Positions 7,459-15,304 of a stretch of 47,073 nt of DNA are shown in pieces. The notes below the pieces were generated by a model. The model searched no databases, had not been told where the DNA came from, and saw nothing but the letters and a program-made list of their open reading frames with translations. Position numbers and translations under genes: made by a program. Within the stretch, counting starts at the first letter, position 1. Every line of letters begins with the position of its first letter. This stretch comes from a virus, in the IMG/VR virus record IMGVR_UViG_3300049181_000048, positions 1-47,073 of that record. One strand, 5' to 3'.

Positions 7459-7488
7459 TTGGCAGAAGGCGGAAAATGCGGCTAGAAT
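7459..7488 (+). promoter_or_regulatory. sigma70-like promoter inside a 10-bp inverted repeat
   Basis: TTGGCA (7459-7464), an 18-base spacer and TAGAAT (7483-7488) make a plausible promoter in the 160-base gap 7401-7560. GAGCCGATTC at 7417-7426 and its exact reverse complement at 7485-7494 flank it, the right arm covering the end of the -10. This could be an operator-controlled start for the block beginning at 7561. Confidence 0.4.
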
Positions 7489-7560
7489 CGGCTCGTTGAG
7501 GGTAAAAAGAGGTTTGACGGTAGAACCGGACGTTTGAAAGATTTTGAGGTTTAAGAGGAA

Positions 7561-8439
7561 ATGCCTGCGCGAAGTGTAAACGGTCTGCCGAAGGCTCCAA
7601 ACGGTGACGTTGCGGTTGAGGTTTTGCCCAACGGAACGCCTGTCTGGGGCAAGAATGAGAAGGGAAAACCGGTCTGCAATTCCCCTAAAAGATGCGGGCG
7701 CGGAAGATGCAAAATCAGCGTTGGCCTATATCCAAACGGAAGGTGTGAAGACCACGGAGGCAAAGCCGTGAGCGGCGTTGAGGCTCCGGCTTTCAAACAT
7801 GGGAAGCATACCCGATATAGGCATGCACTTTCCGGGAAACTCGCGGAAGCTTATGACCGGATAGCCGAACAAGAGAACTATTTAACGCTTGAGCATGATA
7901 TTCGCTTGACTGCGGCGCGTGTTGAACTCCTGCTTGGCAAATACGGTGAACTTGAGGAAGCGAACCTCTCAACGCTCCGGGAGATTGCCGAACGCGCCGG
8001 TGACGTGCTTTTAGGTGAGTATGACGAAACCGACCTTGAAGAACTGCTCAAGGAGTTCATTGACGCGGTTGAATTGATCGGAGTCCGGAACGAAAAAGGC
8101 AAGGAGTTGGAGCGAACGCAAGAGCATTTGCGGAAGTTGGTTGATACGGAGTCGAAACGTATCACGAACGAACAAGACCAACTTCCGGCGGCAAAGGCAT
8201 GGATTCTCTTTGGTATGCTCCGGGAATCGGTCCGGACTCACGGTTGGGCGTTTATGAAATTCCTTCAGGAGAATCACCCGGAGGTTTTGAAAGACCCGCG
8301 CAGACCGGACATGATGCGAGGAATCGCGGGAGATATTGCCTCCATGCAGTCAACGCGAGCCGGACGCAGGCAGGAGGAACCAGACATAATTGACGCGGAG
8401 GTTGTTCCGGACACGTCCGGCGCGATTGTCCGAAAGTAG
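7561..8439 (+). CDS. HGG-motif protein, candidate small terminase subunit
   Basis: This is a 292-residue protein. The N-terminal 80 residues carry CNSPKRCGRGRC, then a C-x-x-H-G-G motif (CEDHGGKAV) and FKHGKHTRY. Zinc-knuckle segments ending in HGG and a GKxxRY turn are common in phage proteins annotated as small terminase or packaging-associated. The remainder is a long helical region (residues 90-260) with an acidic ELEELLKEF part. The large terminase is 8 kb downstream, which is unusually far, so the packaging role is uncertain. AAGAGGAA directly before the ATG acts as SD. Confidence 0.5.
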   Translation: MPARSVNGLPKAPNGDVAVEVLPNGTPVWGKNEKGKPVCNSPKRCGRGRCKISVGLYPNGRCEDHGGKAVSGVEAPAFKHGKHTRYRHALSGKLAEAYDRIAEQENYLTLEHDIRLTAARVELLLGKYGELEEANLSTLREIAERAGDVLLGEYDETDLEELLKEFIDAVELIGVRNEKGKELERTQEHLRKLVDTESKRITNEQDQLPAAKAWILFGMLRESVRTHGWAFMKFLQENHPEVLKDPRRPDMMRGIAGDIASMQSTRAGRRQEEPDIIDAEVVPDTSGAIVRK

Positions 8440-8450
8440 AACTTTACGCG

Positions 8451-8463
8451 GAAAGGAGGTGAT
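8451..8463 (+). promoter_or_regulatory. near-full-length Shine-Dalgarno
   Basis: GAAAGGAGGTGAT is complementary to thirteen bases of the canonical bacterial 16S rRNA 3' end, four bases before the ATG at 8467. Similar 12-base matches precede the genes at 13635 (13617-13628) and 42917 (42901-42912). It fixes the starts of these genes and shows the host has a canonical anti-SD. Confidence 0.8.
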
Positions 8464-8466
8464 ACC

Positions 8467-8760
8467 ATGCCAGACGCAGAAGGAAGAATGAACCCACAAG
8501 ACGCAGACCGGCTCCGGGAGATAATTGAGTCACCGATTGGCACAACGTCTGATGACGAGTTCCCGGTATTCGGTCCGAGGGATTGGGAACGGCTCCGGAA
8601 CGGTGACCCGGATGAATACCGGCGGCTTTACGAGTCGAAACCTCCGGAGGTTGACCCGGAAGAACTCGCGTTCAACGTTGAGCAGGAACGGAAGCGAGCC
8701 GCAGAAGTCAAGAGGCTCACCGGCGGAACCAAGGTGACCGACAAAAGGAGGTTCCGTTGA
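8467..8760 (+). CDS. acidic hypothetical protein
   Basis: The start is fixed by the very strong SD. The 97-residue product is charged and poor in hydrophobic residues, with a WERLRNGDPDEYRRLYESKP segment reminiscent of small linker proteins near phage packaging genes, and a basic C-terminus. It is coupled to the next gene by a TTGA overlap. No family recognised. Confidence 0.65.
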   Translation: MPDAEGRMNPQDADRLREIIESPIGTTSDDEFPVFGPRDWERLRNGDPDEYRRLYESKPPEVDPEELAFNVEQERKRAAEVKRLTGGTKVTDKRRFR

Positions 8761-9254
8761 GACTACTTTTCAAAGCGGAGGGAGAATTCAATCCCTTTGT
8801 GTTTCTTGCAGGAGCGGCGGCAATCGCGGGTTTTGCTATCCTGCATAACCGATTAACCCGCATGGAGCATGACATGGCAGAACAGGAAGAACTCCTCACC
8901 GTCACGAAGGATGACGTTGAGCGGCTTGAGGTAACCGTTGACACGTTGGCGGCAGGCGTCCGGCGCGGAGTCGCCAAGCTTGGCGAGATTCAGACGGAGT
9001 TGGAGCAGTTGAAAAGCAAACCGGCTCCTACGTTCCGCGACCTTGACCCGATTATCACGAAGGCACAGGAAGCGGGCGCGGAACTCTCTGCCGCGTTGCC
9101 GGAGAATCAGCCGGAACCTGAGCCTCCGGTTGAGGAGCCGGTTGACCCGGAGCCGGTGACCGAACCGGAACCCAATCCGGCAGAAGAACCGGACGTTGAC
9201 CCGGATGACGCTCCGGCGGAAGAGGAGACCGGCGAGGAGGAGCCGGAAGAGTAA
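8757..9254 (+). CDS. membrane-anchored coiled-coil protein with acidic Pro/Glu tail
   Basis: This 165-residue protein has a TTG start overlapping the previous stop and AGGAGG upstream. Residues 12-29 form a hydrophobic helix (NPFVFLAGAAAIAGFAIL), followed by a coiled coil to about residue 90 (LEVTVDTLAAGVRRGVAKL). The last 55 residues are almost entirely P, E, D and V (PEPEPPVEEPVDPEP). The layout suggests a membrane anchor with a soluble rod and a disordered tail. It could be a lysis-associated or structural accessory protein; neither is proven. Confidence 0.6.
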   Translation: MRLLFKAEGEFNPFVFLAGAAAIAGFAILHNRLTRMEHDMAEQEELLTVTKDDVERLEVTVDTLAAGVRRGVAKLGEIQTELEQLKSKPAPTFRDLDPIITKAQEAGAELSAALPENQPEPEPPVEEPVDPEPVTEPEPNPAEEPDVDPDDAPAEEETGEEEPEE

Positions 9255-9283
9255 CCTCCGGCGCGTTCCGTTGGCTCACTTGA

Positions 9284-9336
9284 AAAGGCCGGAGTTTCAT
9301 CTTCAGAGAGAGGGTGAGGCTCCGGCTTTTGCTTTT
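9284..9336 (+). terminator. candidate intrinsic terminator
   Basis: AAAGGCCGGAG (9284-9294) pairs with CTCCGGCTTTT (9320-9330) through 11 pairs including one G-U, and TTTTGCTTTT ends the structure. The 25-base loop is longer than usual. The next SD (GAAAGG) follows at once, so it may attenuate rather than stop transcription. Confidence 0.45.
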
Positions 9337-9349
9337 GAAAGGTGTCATT

Positions 9350-9790
9350 ATGAGAGTTGAACCTAAACCTAGTCTGGTTCTAACCGTTGGTCTCCCTCGT
9401 TCCGGGAAGTCAACATGGGCAATGCAGACCGGTTTCCCGGTTGTCAATCCGGACTCTATCCGGTATGCGCTTCACGGTCAACGGTTCATTCCGGAGGCTG
9501 AGCCTATGGTCTGGGCAATGGCGCGTTACATGGTCCGGAGCCTGTTCATTGCCGGTCACTCTATCGTGATACTTGACGCAACCAATACCAAGGTTCACCG
9601 GCGGGAGGAGTGGCAGGCTCACGAATGGGAAACCTTTTATAAGTGCTTCCCTACTCCGGCGGAGGAGTGTATCCGGCGAGCCTTGGCGCTTGACGATTCG
9701 TATATCATTCCCGTTATCGAACGCATGGCGGCGGAATGGGAAGGACTCACGCAAGAAGAGGAATGGAGGGTTTTCAATGCTTTGGGATAG
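9350..9790 (+). CDS. P-loop kinase, polynucleotide-kinase-like (AAA_33)
   Basis: The ATG at 9350 has GAAAGG upstream; the open frame begins further back at 9314 without an SD. The 146-residue product has a Walker A GLPRSGKST at about residues 14-22 and a strand ending ILDATNT near residue 71, the pattern of the 5'-polynucleotide kinase/zeta-toxin-like AAA_33 group. There is no phosphatase domain and no RNA ligase nearby, so it is kinase-only. It may phosphorylate nucleic acid 5' ends or a small substrate. Confidence 0.75.
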   Translation: MRVEPKPSLVLTVGLPRSGKSTWAMQTGFPVVNPDSIRYALHGQRFIPEAEPMVWAMARYMVRSLFIAGHSIVILDATNTKVHRREEWQAHEWETFYKCFPTPAEECIRRALALDDSYIIPVIERMAAEWEGLTQEEEWRVFNALG

Positions 9791-10430
9791 ATGCGGCGCG
9801 GCTTCACCGGATGATAACGCGCTAACCTGCATACTTGAAGACGGTCACAACGGAGACCACGCAAGCGGAACCGGCGCAACCTGGGAGAAGGCTCCGGAGC
9901 CGGATACCCGGAGTCAGTTTCAACGGTTGATTGACCTCCGCTCCGGAGCCGACATGCCCAAATGGGCAAAGGACGTGTTCACGGCGCGGCATACCGTCAA
10001 CTTATCCTTTTGGGACCGGCTCAAGGTGTTGTTCGGTTGGAGCCTTGAGGTTCATACGGCAACGGCGCTTGAGTTCCCGATTGGAAGGGAAGAGACTCGC
10101 TCCTGTGTTCACCTGTTCAAGCCTGCATGGTTGGTTAGGTGTCACCGGAGACACGGCGACATGCAAGCCTTTGCCGGTGAGGTTTTCTCCCAGGAACCGG
10201 CGCGAAAGAACCATGTCTGTATCTGCGTTGTTCACGGTCCGGTATACGGGATTGACATGGCGGATTGGAGACCGTTTCAAACCGGACCGTTGGCCGGTAA
10301 GAAGGCGCAGAGAAATTGCCGGTTCTGCGCCGGTGAGGGTATGATTGATCTTGACACGGCGGCGGCTATCCGGCGAGAACAGGAATCAACCGAAAGGCTG
10401 ATAGAGGAGTCAGAGGAACATGGCATCTAA
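9777..10430 (+). CDS. Cys/His-rich hypothetical protein with zinc-knuckle motif
   Basis: The ATG at 9777, inside the end of the kinase gene, has GGAGGG just upstream, giving 217 residues. The N-terminus carries C-x13-C-ILEDGHNGDH, one of six C-x5-H-x3-[H/C] motifs in this genome. The middle has FWDRLKVLFGWSLEV, and the C-terminal part has further Cys/His pairs (HVCICVVHG, NCRFCAGEG) that could form a second zinc site. The tail is an acidic helix. Function unknown; two structural zinc sites are inferred. Confidence 0.6.
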   Translation: MLWDRCGAASPDDNALTCILEDGHNGDHASGTGATWEKAPEPDTRSQFQRLIDLRSGADMPKWAKDVFTARHTVNLSFWDRLKVLFGWSLEVHTATALEFPIGREETRSCVHLFKPAWLVRCHRRHGDMQAFAGEVFSQEPARKNHVCICVVHGPVYGIDMADWRPFQTGPLAGKKAQRNCRFCAGEGMIDLDTAAAIRREQESTERLIEESEEHGI

Positions 10431-10728
10431 GACGGTGAAGGAGTTAGAAGCAGAGGTTGAGCGGCTCACGGTTCAAAACCGGGAACTCGCGGCGCAGGTT
10501 GAAAGGCTCGCTCAACCGGTCTGGGTTGACCAAGGCGCGGAGGAGTTTGCTCAGTATCTGTATGACCGCATGCCGGGTTTGAAAGTGTCAACCTTCCTCG
10601 GAGGTCCGAGTCTTTCGGCTCCGGTGAAGGTAATGACCGGCAAGCGGTCTTCAATGCTCATGCACATGAGCACAACGGACGGCAGGGTATACGTGGTTGA
10701 AGTATACCGCACAGGAGAGAAACCATGA
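10420..10728 (+). CDS. coiled-coil hypothetical protein
   Basis: This 102-residue product starts at an ATG overlapping the previous gene by 11 bases, with GAGGAA upstream. Residues 4-33 form a leucine-heptad coiled coil (VKELEAEVERLTVQ), likely to dimerise. The remaining 65 residues look like an alpha/beta domain (FAQYLYDRMPGLKVS, VYVVEVYRTGE). It is joined to the next gene by an ATGA overlap. No family recognised. Confidence 0.65.
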   Translation: MASKTVKELEAEVERLTVQNRELAAQVERLAQPVWVDQGAEEFAQYLYDRMPGLKVSTFLGGPSLSAPVKVMTGKRSSMLMHMSTTDGRVYVVEVYRTGEKP

Positions 10729-12011
10729 GACTCACGGCAGACATGCCAGAAGGCCGGAACTATTACGTGTATTTCAACGGTGAACGTGAACAACGCGCCG
10801 TTGCCGCAGACGACTCGGAAGGTTGGGTTGACGTGTTCAAGAACGGGAACGCGGGTTTATTTGAGACGGAGCCGCCCCTTGAACGCCTTACCGGTCTGGT
10901 GCAGTTCCTCCGGGTTGGTCTTGAAGACCGGGTTGAGCCGCTCCGGAACTCCATGATTGAAACGTTTCAACGGCTCAAGGTTCTCCCGTTGGAGTTGTCC
11001 GAAAGCCGGAGGGCACAGGTTGAGAAAGACTTCACGGCGCTTGCCGTTCACGTCTTGAGCCTTCCCGCTTGGACTTCTCCGGAGACTCCCAGGTATACGG
11101 AGGCGGAACTTGACGAATTTGTTGAACACGTCAAAACCAATCTTCCGGCTCCTTCTCAAGTTGGGTTTGATCCTGCCGAACCGGGCAACTTCCGGACGGT
11201 TCTCGTTGTGGGAGGGCGCAACATTGGGCGGCGGCTTCTCGCGGCTCATGTTATCGCGCAGTTCCTCCGCTCCAATCCGGAGGCGCTCACCCTCAACGCG
11301 CCGGTTCCTATGGTTGGCGAACCGGTTGAAGATGACTGCCGGACAAAGGCGCGTGAGTTCCTCGCGGCTCACCCGGTTGCCGCAACGTTCATGGATGAAG
11401 ACCAACTCACGAACGTATTCCGCAGTATGGGCATGCGTTCCATGAACGTTACGGTTCCGGGTGAGTTGATTCCTAAGGGACTGTTTGACGAACTGCGCCG
11501 GAATCTGGCAACGGGAAAACTTGAATTCATGCCGAACGCGGAACCTTGGGAAGAGGTGAACTATTCCGAGTATGAGCGGCTGAATCACCGTCTGCCCGAA
11601 GGCCGGAAGATCGACTCCCCAACTATACGGAACCTGCGGGCGCGGCAAAGAGCAACACAAGGGCGATACCGCGAAACGTTTGAACCGCACCGTTGCCGGA
11701 TGACGGATAACGGCGGCTTGCCGAGTGGTCTGCGTTGTATCTTCTCCGTTGGTCATGCGGGAGACTGCTCCTTTGAACAGGTGAGCGAGGAGACCACGGA
11801 AGAAGCCTCTCCGGAGGATGATATAGAGGAGCGGCGGCGGCTCGTCTCTCGTTGTGGTGAGCCGGAACCCTACGGTGAAACCGACTGCACCATGCCGAGT
11901 GGTCATGCCGGTCCCCATTTGGCCGGTGAGGGTGAAACCGCTCGCGTCTGGCCGCAACATTTCAAAACCTCGTTTCCGGCTTATCTCAACCCATACAGTG
12001 AAGAAGAGTGA
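10725..12011 (+). CDS. large hypothetical protein with two C-terminal zinc-knuckle motifs
   Basis: This is a 428-residue protein. The first about 65 residues (YYVYFNGE...DSEGWVDVF...LTGLVQFLR) resemble the whole 77-residue protein encoded next, so this domain is duplicated. The middle is helical with VLVVGGRNIGRRLLAAH near residue 160, which looks like a nucleotide-binding turn but lacks a full P-loop. The C-terminal third carries CIFSVGHAGDC and CTMPSGHAGPH, both C-x5-H-x3-[H/C], each with an upstream cysteine. Function unknown. Confidence 0.65.
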   Translation: MRLTADMPEGRNYYVYFNGEREQRAVAADDSEGWVDVFKNGNAGLFETEPPLERLTGLVQFLRVGLEDRVEPLRNSMIETFQRLKVLPLELSESRRAQVEKDFTALAVHVLSLPAWTSPETPRYTEAELDEFVEHVKTNLPAPSQVGFDPAEPGNFRTVLVVGGRNIGRRLLAAHVIAQFLRSNPEALTLNAPVPMVGEPVEDDCRTKAREFLAAHPVAATFMDEDQLTNVFRSMGMRSMNVTVPGELIPKGLFDELRRNLATGKLEFMPNAEPWEEVNYSEYERLNHRLPEGRKIDSPTIRNLRARQRATQGRYRETFEPHRCRMTDNGGLPSGLRCIFSVGHAGDCSFEQVSEETTEEASPEDDIEERRRLVSRCGEPEPYGETDCTMPSGHAGPHLAGEGETARVWPQHFKTSFPAYLNPYSEEE

Positions 12012-12241
12012 CTCTATTCATCCGTGACCCGAAAGCCTCAGAGTATCACTGCACCCTCAACGGGCGAATCGTTGAGGGTTGGGTTATTGCTTCTGAGGCT
12101 GAGGGTTGGGTTGCGGTTCAAAGGTTTCCGAAGGGTTGGGAAGTGGGAGACGTAGTTCCTGCCGAACTGCTCATTGAGGGTATCGTTAAGTTCATCCGGA
12201 AGGACGGAGGGCAGGCTTCTCTTCCGGGTTTGGAGTTCTAA
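12008..12241 (+). CDS. small protein, paralogue of N-terminal domain of preceding gene
   Basis: The GTG start lies in a GTGA overlap with the upstream stop. The 77 residues form a compact beta-rich domain: EYHCTLNGRIVEGWV, EGWVAVQRF, GIVKFIRK. Position by position it follows the start of the preceding protein (NGEREQ, EGWVDVF, GLVQFLR). This points to an in-place domain duplication. Function unknown. Confidence 0.65.
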   Translation: MTLFIRDPKASEYHCTLNGRIVEGWVIASEAEGWVAVQRFPKGWEVGDVVPAELLIEGIVKFIRKDGGQASLPGLEF

Positions 12242-12243
12242 CC

Positions 12244-12948
12244 ATGCGAGAAGTTGAATTGAGTGAGGTTCCGGACAGGTTCACTGTCTCTCTTTCAGAA
12301 GATGCGGCTTTTCAAAGCGCAACATCTTTTGAGAGTGTCTCTCCAACCGCTCAGGAAGGCTCAGAACTGCACTCTAACCTGAGCATGGGCGTTTCGTTCC
12401 AGACGGCGGCTCAACTCGGTTTGAAAGGCCGCGTTGTATGGGCAGTCTTCAACTTGGGAAGGAACCCACTGCTCACCCGTGTCTTTGAAAAGGCACAAGA
12501 CCCGCAGGCAGAGAGACCGGACACGCGAGAGGCGTTCAACCGGATTGTTCGGGAACTCGTCTCTGAAAGGGTTCTTGACCTCCTGCCGCCGGACCGTTGC
12601 CGCATGGCGCTCAACTCTCCGAACGCTTCTATTGCCTGCCGTTGCTCCTTCTGTCCGGAGACGGCTCCGGCGGCTAAAGGTAAGGAAGAAGCCAAAAAGA
12701 AGGCGCTTGAAGCCGGTTTTGTGTTCATTGAGAACGGCGGGAAGGTATACTGCTTGTGTCCGGCGCATAGGGAAACGGCGCGGCTCGTTCCGGGAGGTCC
12801 GGCGCTCAACCCGGTTTATCAGGCTCCGGCTCCTGGGAAAGAGAATTGGGCGGCTCGCAAGAGGCGGCTCAAAGCGGCGCGGAAGGCCTCCCAGGTTGCG
12901 CCGGTGAGCGAACCGGAAGGCGAGCCGTTCCGGACTAACACCTTATGA
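12244..12948 (+). CDS. Cys-rich hypothetical protein
   Basis: This 234-residue protein starts two bases after the previous stop. Residues 1-110 are mixed, with a GRVVWAVFNLGRNPL strand-helix. Residues 118-180 hold many metal-ligand candidates (DRCRM, IACRCSFC, VYCLCPAHRE), fitting one or two zinc sites with a lysine-rich helix between. The C-terminal 50 residues are basic and Pro/Ala-rich (ARKRRLKAARKAS), likely disordered and nucleic-acid binding. No family recognised. Confidence 0.6.
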   Translation: MREVELSEVPDRFTVSLSEDAAFQSATSFESVSPTAQEGSELHSNLSMGVSFQTAAQLGLKGRVVWAVFNLGRNPLLTRVFEKAQDPQAERPDTREAFNRIVRELVSERVLDLLPPDRCRMALNSPNASIACRCSFCPETAPAAKGKEEAKKKALEAGFVFIENGGKVYCLCPAHRETARLVPGGPALNPVYQAPAPGKENWAARKRRLKAARKASQVAPVSEPEGEPFRTNTL

Positions 12949-13130
12949 CACGCGGCATTGAATACCATGCGGGTTGTGTAAACCGTTGGCGTGAAAAGTA
13001 TCTGCTCGCGGAGGAACTCGGAGACGAGGGACTCATGGATTGCGCCATGCAGTCATACCAGATTCACATGGTCATGCTCGCCTATCTTATCAACCCGGAA
13101 CTGTTTCCGAACGTGAGGGTTTTGAAATGA
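12945..13130 (+). CDS. small hypothetical protein
   Basis: This 61-residue frame starts in an ATGA overlap. It is predicted to be all helical, with a hydrophobic C-terminal helix (HMVMLAYLINPELF) and cysteines at about 11 and 33. It is coupled to the next gene by ATGA. The size and arrangement suit a small adaptor; nothing more can be said. Confidence 0.55.
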   Translation: MTRGIEYHAGCVNRWREKYLLAEELGDEGLMDCAMQSYQIHMVMLAYLINPELFPNVRVLK

Positions 13131-13312
13131 GACGGGTTCCCTTTGGTGACAACAAAACCGTTGAACTCATGAAGGGTGAAGTCATTCCGGTCAAATGCCC
13201 TTGCGGTTGTATCTATCAACCGGCGGAGGGTTCGGAGCGTTCCGAGTGTCCGGAGTGCCATACAGTCAACCTGCATGGTGAGCAGGAATGGAAACCGCTT
13301 CCCGCGAATTAG
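13127..13312 (+). CDS. zinc-ribbon protein
   Basis: The ATG at 13127 overlaps the previous stop (ATGA), which selects it over the upstream start at 13040. The 61-residue product contains KCPCGC and, 17 residues later, ECPECH: two CxxC-type knuckles as in small zinc ribbons. Such proteins often bind nucleic acid or RNA polymerase, but no specific family is evident. Confidence 0.65.
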   Translation: MRRVPFGDNKTVELMKGEVIPVKCPCGCIYQPAEGSERSECPECHTVNLHGEQEWKPLPAN

Positions 13313-13587
13313 GAGCCGCTCCGGTGATTCCAAGAGTTCAAAGTATAGTTCTCACTTTTGACGAAGGTGAGGGAGTCTGGAGAGACGGAGAAGAAGACCT
13401 CCTCTGTAAAGACTCTTTGCTTCAAGCCGCTCTTAATGAGTTGGGGCGCAGTGGGTTCTATGTCTGCGCCTCCGGCGGCTCAACTGCTTCCGGTTTCGGT
13501 CCAACTCGTCTCTTTCTCATGCGTCCGATCTTTGAAGAACCGGAGCCGGAGAAGCCGCGCAAGCGTTGGATAGGGGATGACGAGTAG
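13288..13587 (+). CDS. hypothetical protein
   Basis: This 99-residue frame starts at an ATG inside the end of the previous gene, with GAGCAGGA upstream. It shows a beta strand (IVLTFDEGEGVW), a helix (DSLLQAALNELGRSG), then YVCASGGSTASG and a Pro/Glu-rich basic tail (PEPEKPRKRW). No recognised motif. Confidence 0.6.
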   Translation: METASRELGAAPVIPRVQSIVLTFDEGEGVWRDGEEDLLCKDSLLQAALNELGRSGFYVCASGGSTASGFGPTRLFLMRPIFEEPEPEKPRKRWIGDDE

Positions 13588-13634
13588 GAGACCGGTTCCG
13601 TTCTTCAACCCGAATAGAAAGGAGGTGAAAGCAA

Positions 13635-13931
13635 ATGAGTATTGCAACTCTCCGCATGCCGGAAGGACCGATTGAAACAGGCGTTCCCTGTGACATTGGC
13701 GTTGTGCTTGACGTTGCTTCCGATTGGGATGAAACGTATACAATCGAATATGACAACGAGCAAGGCATGGACGCGGCTCCTCGGACTATAACCGTTGAAG
13801 AGGGACAGGTTCAACGGTATGAGACGTTTACTCCGGGAGTCTCTCCCGGTCCTAACGCAGCAGTGACCGGAACCCTGTTCAAGAACGGTCAACCAACCGG
13901 AGACTCCGCTCAGGCGCTTTGGGCAGACTAA
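13635..13931 (+). CDS. beta-rich protein, possible decoration domain
   Basis: The start is fixed by the 12-base SD at 13617-13628. The 98-residue product has no long helix and alternates strand-like segments (CDIGVVLDVAS, TYTIEYDNE, RTITVEEGQVQRYETF, NAAVTGTLFKN), which suggests an immunoglobulin-like sandwich. Phage decoration or adhesion domains have this look, but there is no sequence signature to prove it. The strong SD implies high expression, in line with a structural role. Confidence 0.55.
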   Translation: MSIATLRMPEGPIETGVPCDIGVVLDVASDWDETYTIEYDNEQGMDAAPRTITVEEGQVQRYETFTPGVSPGPNAAVTGTLFKNGQPTGDSAQALWAD

Positions 13932-14017
13932 CCCGGCGCGTTCAAACCAGATAGAAAACCCGTAAGGGATTGAGTTAGGATTTGGGCACATTCAACACCT
14001 AAAGGAGACAACCGCTC

Positions 14018-14527
14018 ATGAGTCCTACAGTTGAGACCGCATTTGCCGGACTGCTGGGAGGGAATCCGTTCCTCCTCATTCTCGGCAAACTGCTTGACAA
14101 GTCAACGGATTGGAAAAAGGTTCTGCTTGAGGAAGGCGCGGCAGTGGTCAAGACCCGTCTTCAAACCCTCTGGAAAAAGAAAGGCACTCCGGCGCGGCTC
14201 GCCAAGATGACGGCGAACATGCAGGCAGAGGGCTGGAGTTGGGCGGCGGCAGGGAACGCGGAGTTCCTGAAGAAGCAAAAGGTTCAAATCTCTGCCGCAG
14301 ACCGGGCGAAGTATGGGGAGAAGGTGAACGGGTTCATAATCTCCCGTGACGCGGTATACCGGCAACTCGTCATGACCGGCGCAAAGGGAGGCGCAATCAT
14401 TGACGGTTGGAGAGACGTAGTTGACAACGCGGCATGGGAGAAGATCATGGACCGCGTTGACGCTTCAACGCCACTCCAGACCATTGTGACGCTCACCTTT
14501 GAGGAGTTGGTTCGCGTGGTCTTGTAA
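14018..14527 (+). CDS. hypothetical protein
   Basis: AAAGGAGA (14001-14008) precedes the ATG at 9 bases. The 169-residue protein has an N-terminal GLLGGNPFLLILGKLL hydrophobic segment, a basic middle (VVKTRLQTLWKKKG) and a helical C-terminus (IDGWRDVVDNAAWEKIMDRV). The N-terminal segment might be a membrane-associated helix. It is followed by convergent transcription from the minus-strand genes. No family recognised, and not an endolysin of any type I know. Confidence 0.6.
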   Translation: MSPTVETAFAGLLGGNPFLLILGKLLDKSTDWKKVLLEEGAAVVKTRLQTLWKKKGTPARLAKMTANMQAEGWSWAAAGNAEFLKKQKVQISAADRAKYGEKVNGFIISRDAVYRQLVMTGAKGGAIIDGWRDVVDNAAWEKIMDRVDASTPLQTIVTLTFEELVRVVL

Positions 14528-14556
14528 GACCGGACCGGCGCGGAACCAGACACGAG

Positions 14557-14594
14557 GAAAGGGAGGGACCGTTTCAAAGCGGCTCCTCCCTTTC
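14557..14594. terminator. candidate bidirectional hairpin between convergent genes
   Basis: GAAAGGGAGGGACCG (14557-14571) and CGGCTCCTCCCTTTC (14580-14594) pair except for two central bases, with an 8-base loop. It sits exactly between the plus-strand stop (14527) and the minus-strand stop (14615). There is no long T run on either side, so it may act as a hairpin block rather than a classical terminator. Confidence 0.45.
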
Positions 14595-14614
14595 GGCTCA
14601 CCTGGGTTGAAAAG

Positions 14615-15244
14615 CTAAACCTTCCGATTTACTCCGGGGAACCCTTCGTTGAGCCGTCGGAGTTCTTCTTCAGGAATCCAACGCGCATGTTGGCTCATTT
14701 TACTAAAACCTATTTCAACTCCGGTCTGGCGGCAGAAGCGGAACTCTCCCAGGACTCCGTTAAAGGACAGAACGAGCCATGTCTTGGTTGTGCGGTTCAA
14801 CCATGCGGCTTGCGTTCCGTCATTGTTGCCCCTCCCGCGAACGTATGTCTTGGTGGAAGGCTTACCGTAAGAAGTGACCGTTTCCGGCGCGTTCACTCGG
14901 ATACACCAATAGGACTGAGAGAAGTCCGGAGTGAATTGAGTTGCTTCTTCGGCAGTGAGCGGGATGAAAACCCGGTTATGGTCTCCCATGTGAACGGTCT
15001 GGCGCGTTGGCGGGAAGTCATTAGCGCGGCAAGTGTCAACCGACATGGGCAGTATGTCTCTTGTGACCATTTCTCCCATGACGTATTCAACGCCCTCCGA
15101 GTAGTTATTCAAGTATTCAAGCCGTATAGTTGCGGCTCGCTCACTAAAGAACAGTTCCCGGATAGTTTCAAACCGTTCCCGTCCTCCCGCGTTACAACTC
15201 GGAAGATACCAGACAACGCTGATAGTGTAAATCTTGGTTCCCAT
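14615..15244 (-). CDS. hypothetical protein on the minus strand (second of pair)
   Basis: Read on the minus strand, the ATG at 15244 follows AAGGA 9 bases upstream. The 209-residue protein has beta-rich N-terminal segments (YTISVVWYLPS), an aromatic middle (FTPDFSQSYWCIRV) and TKTWLVLSFNGVLGEF. It has a balanced composition and a proper SD; the long plus-strand frame over the same bases lacks one. No family recognised. With the next gene it forms the only minus-strand unit in the window, typical of a moron-like cassette. Confidence 0.65.
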   Translation of the reverse strand: MGTKIYTISVVWYLPSCNAGGRERFETIRELFFSERAATIRLEYLNNYSEGVEYVMGEMVTRDILPMSVDTCRANDFPPTRQTVHMGDHNRVFIPLTAEEATQFTPDFSQSYWCIRVNAPETVTSYGKPSTKTYVRGRGNNDGTQAAWLNRTTKTWLVLSFNGVLGEFRFCRQTGVEIGFSKMSQHARWIPEEELRRLNEGFPGVNRKV

Positions 15245-15304
15245 GTCATTGATCCTTTTGAAAAGCGGAAGGCGGTTGTGAGCCGCCCTCCTGGGTTGCG
15301 TGGT

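Noticed and set aside
10857-11960. 367-residue minus-strand open frame
   Set aside because: It is the antisense shadow of the 428-residue gene. The product is Arg/Pro-rich with no SD and no promoter, as expected when the sense strand uses GC-rich third positions.
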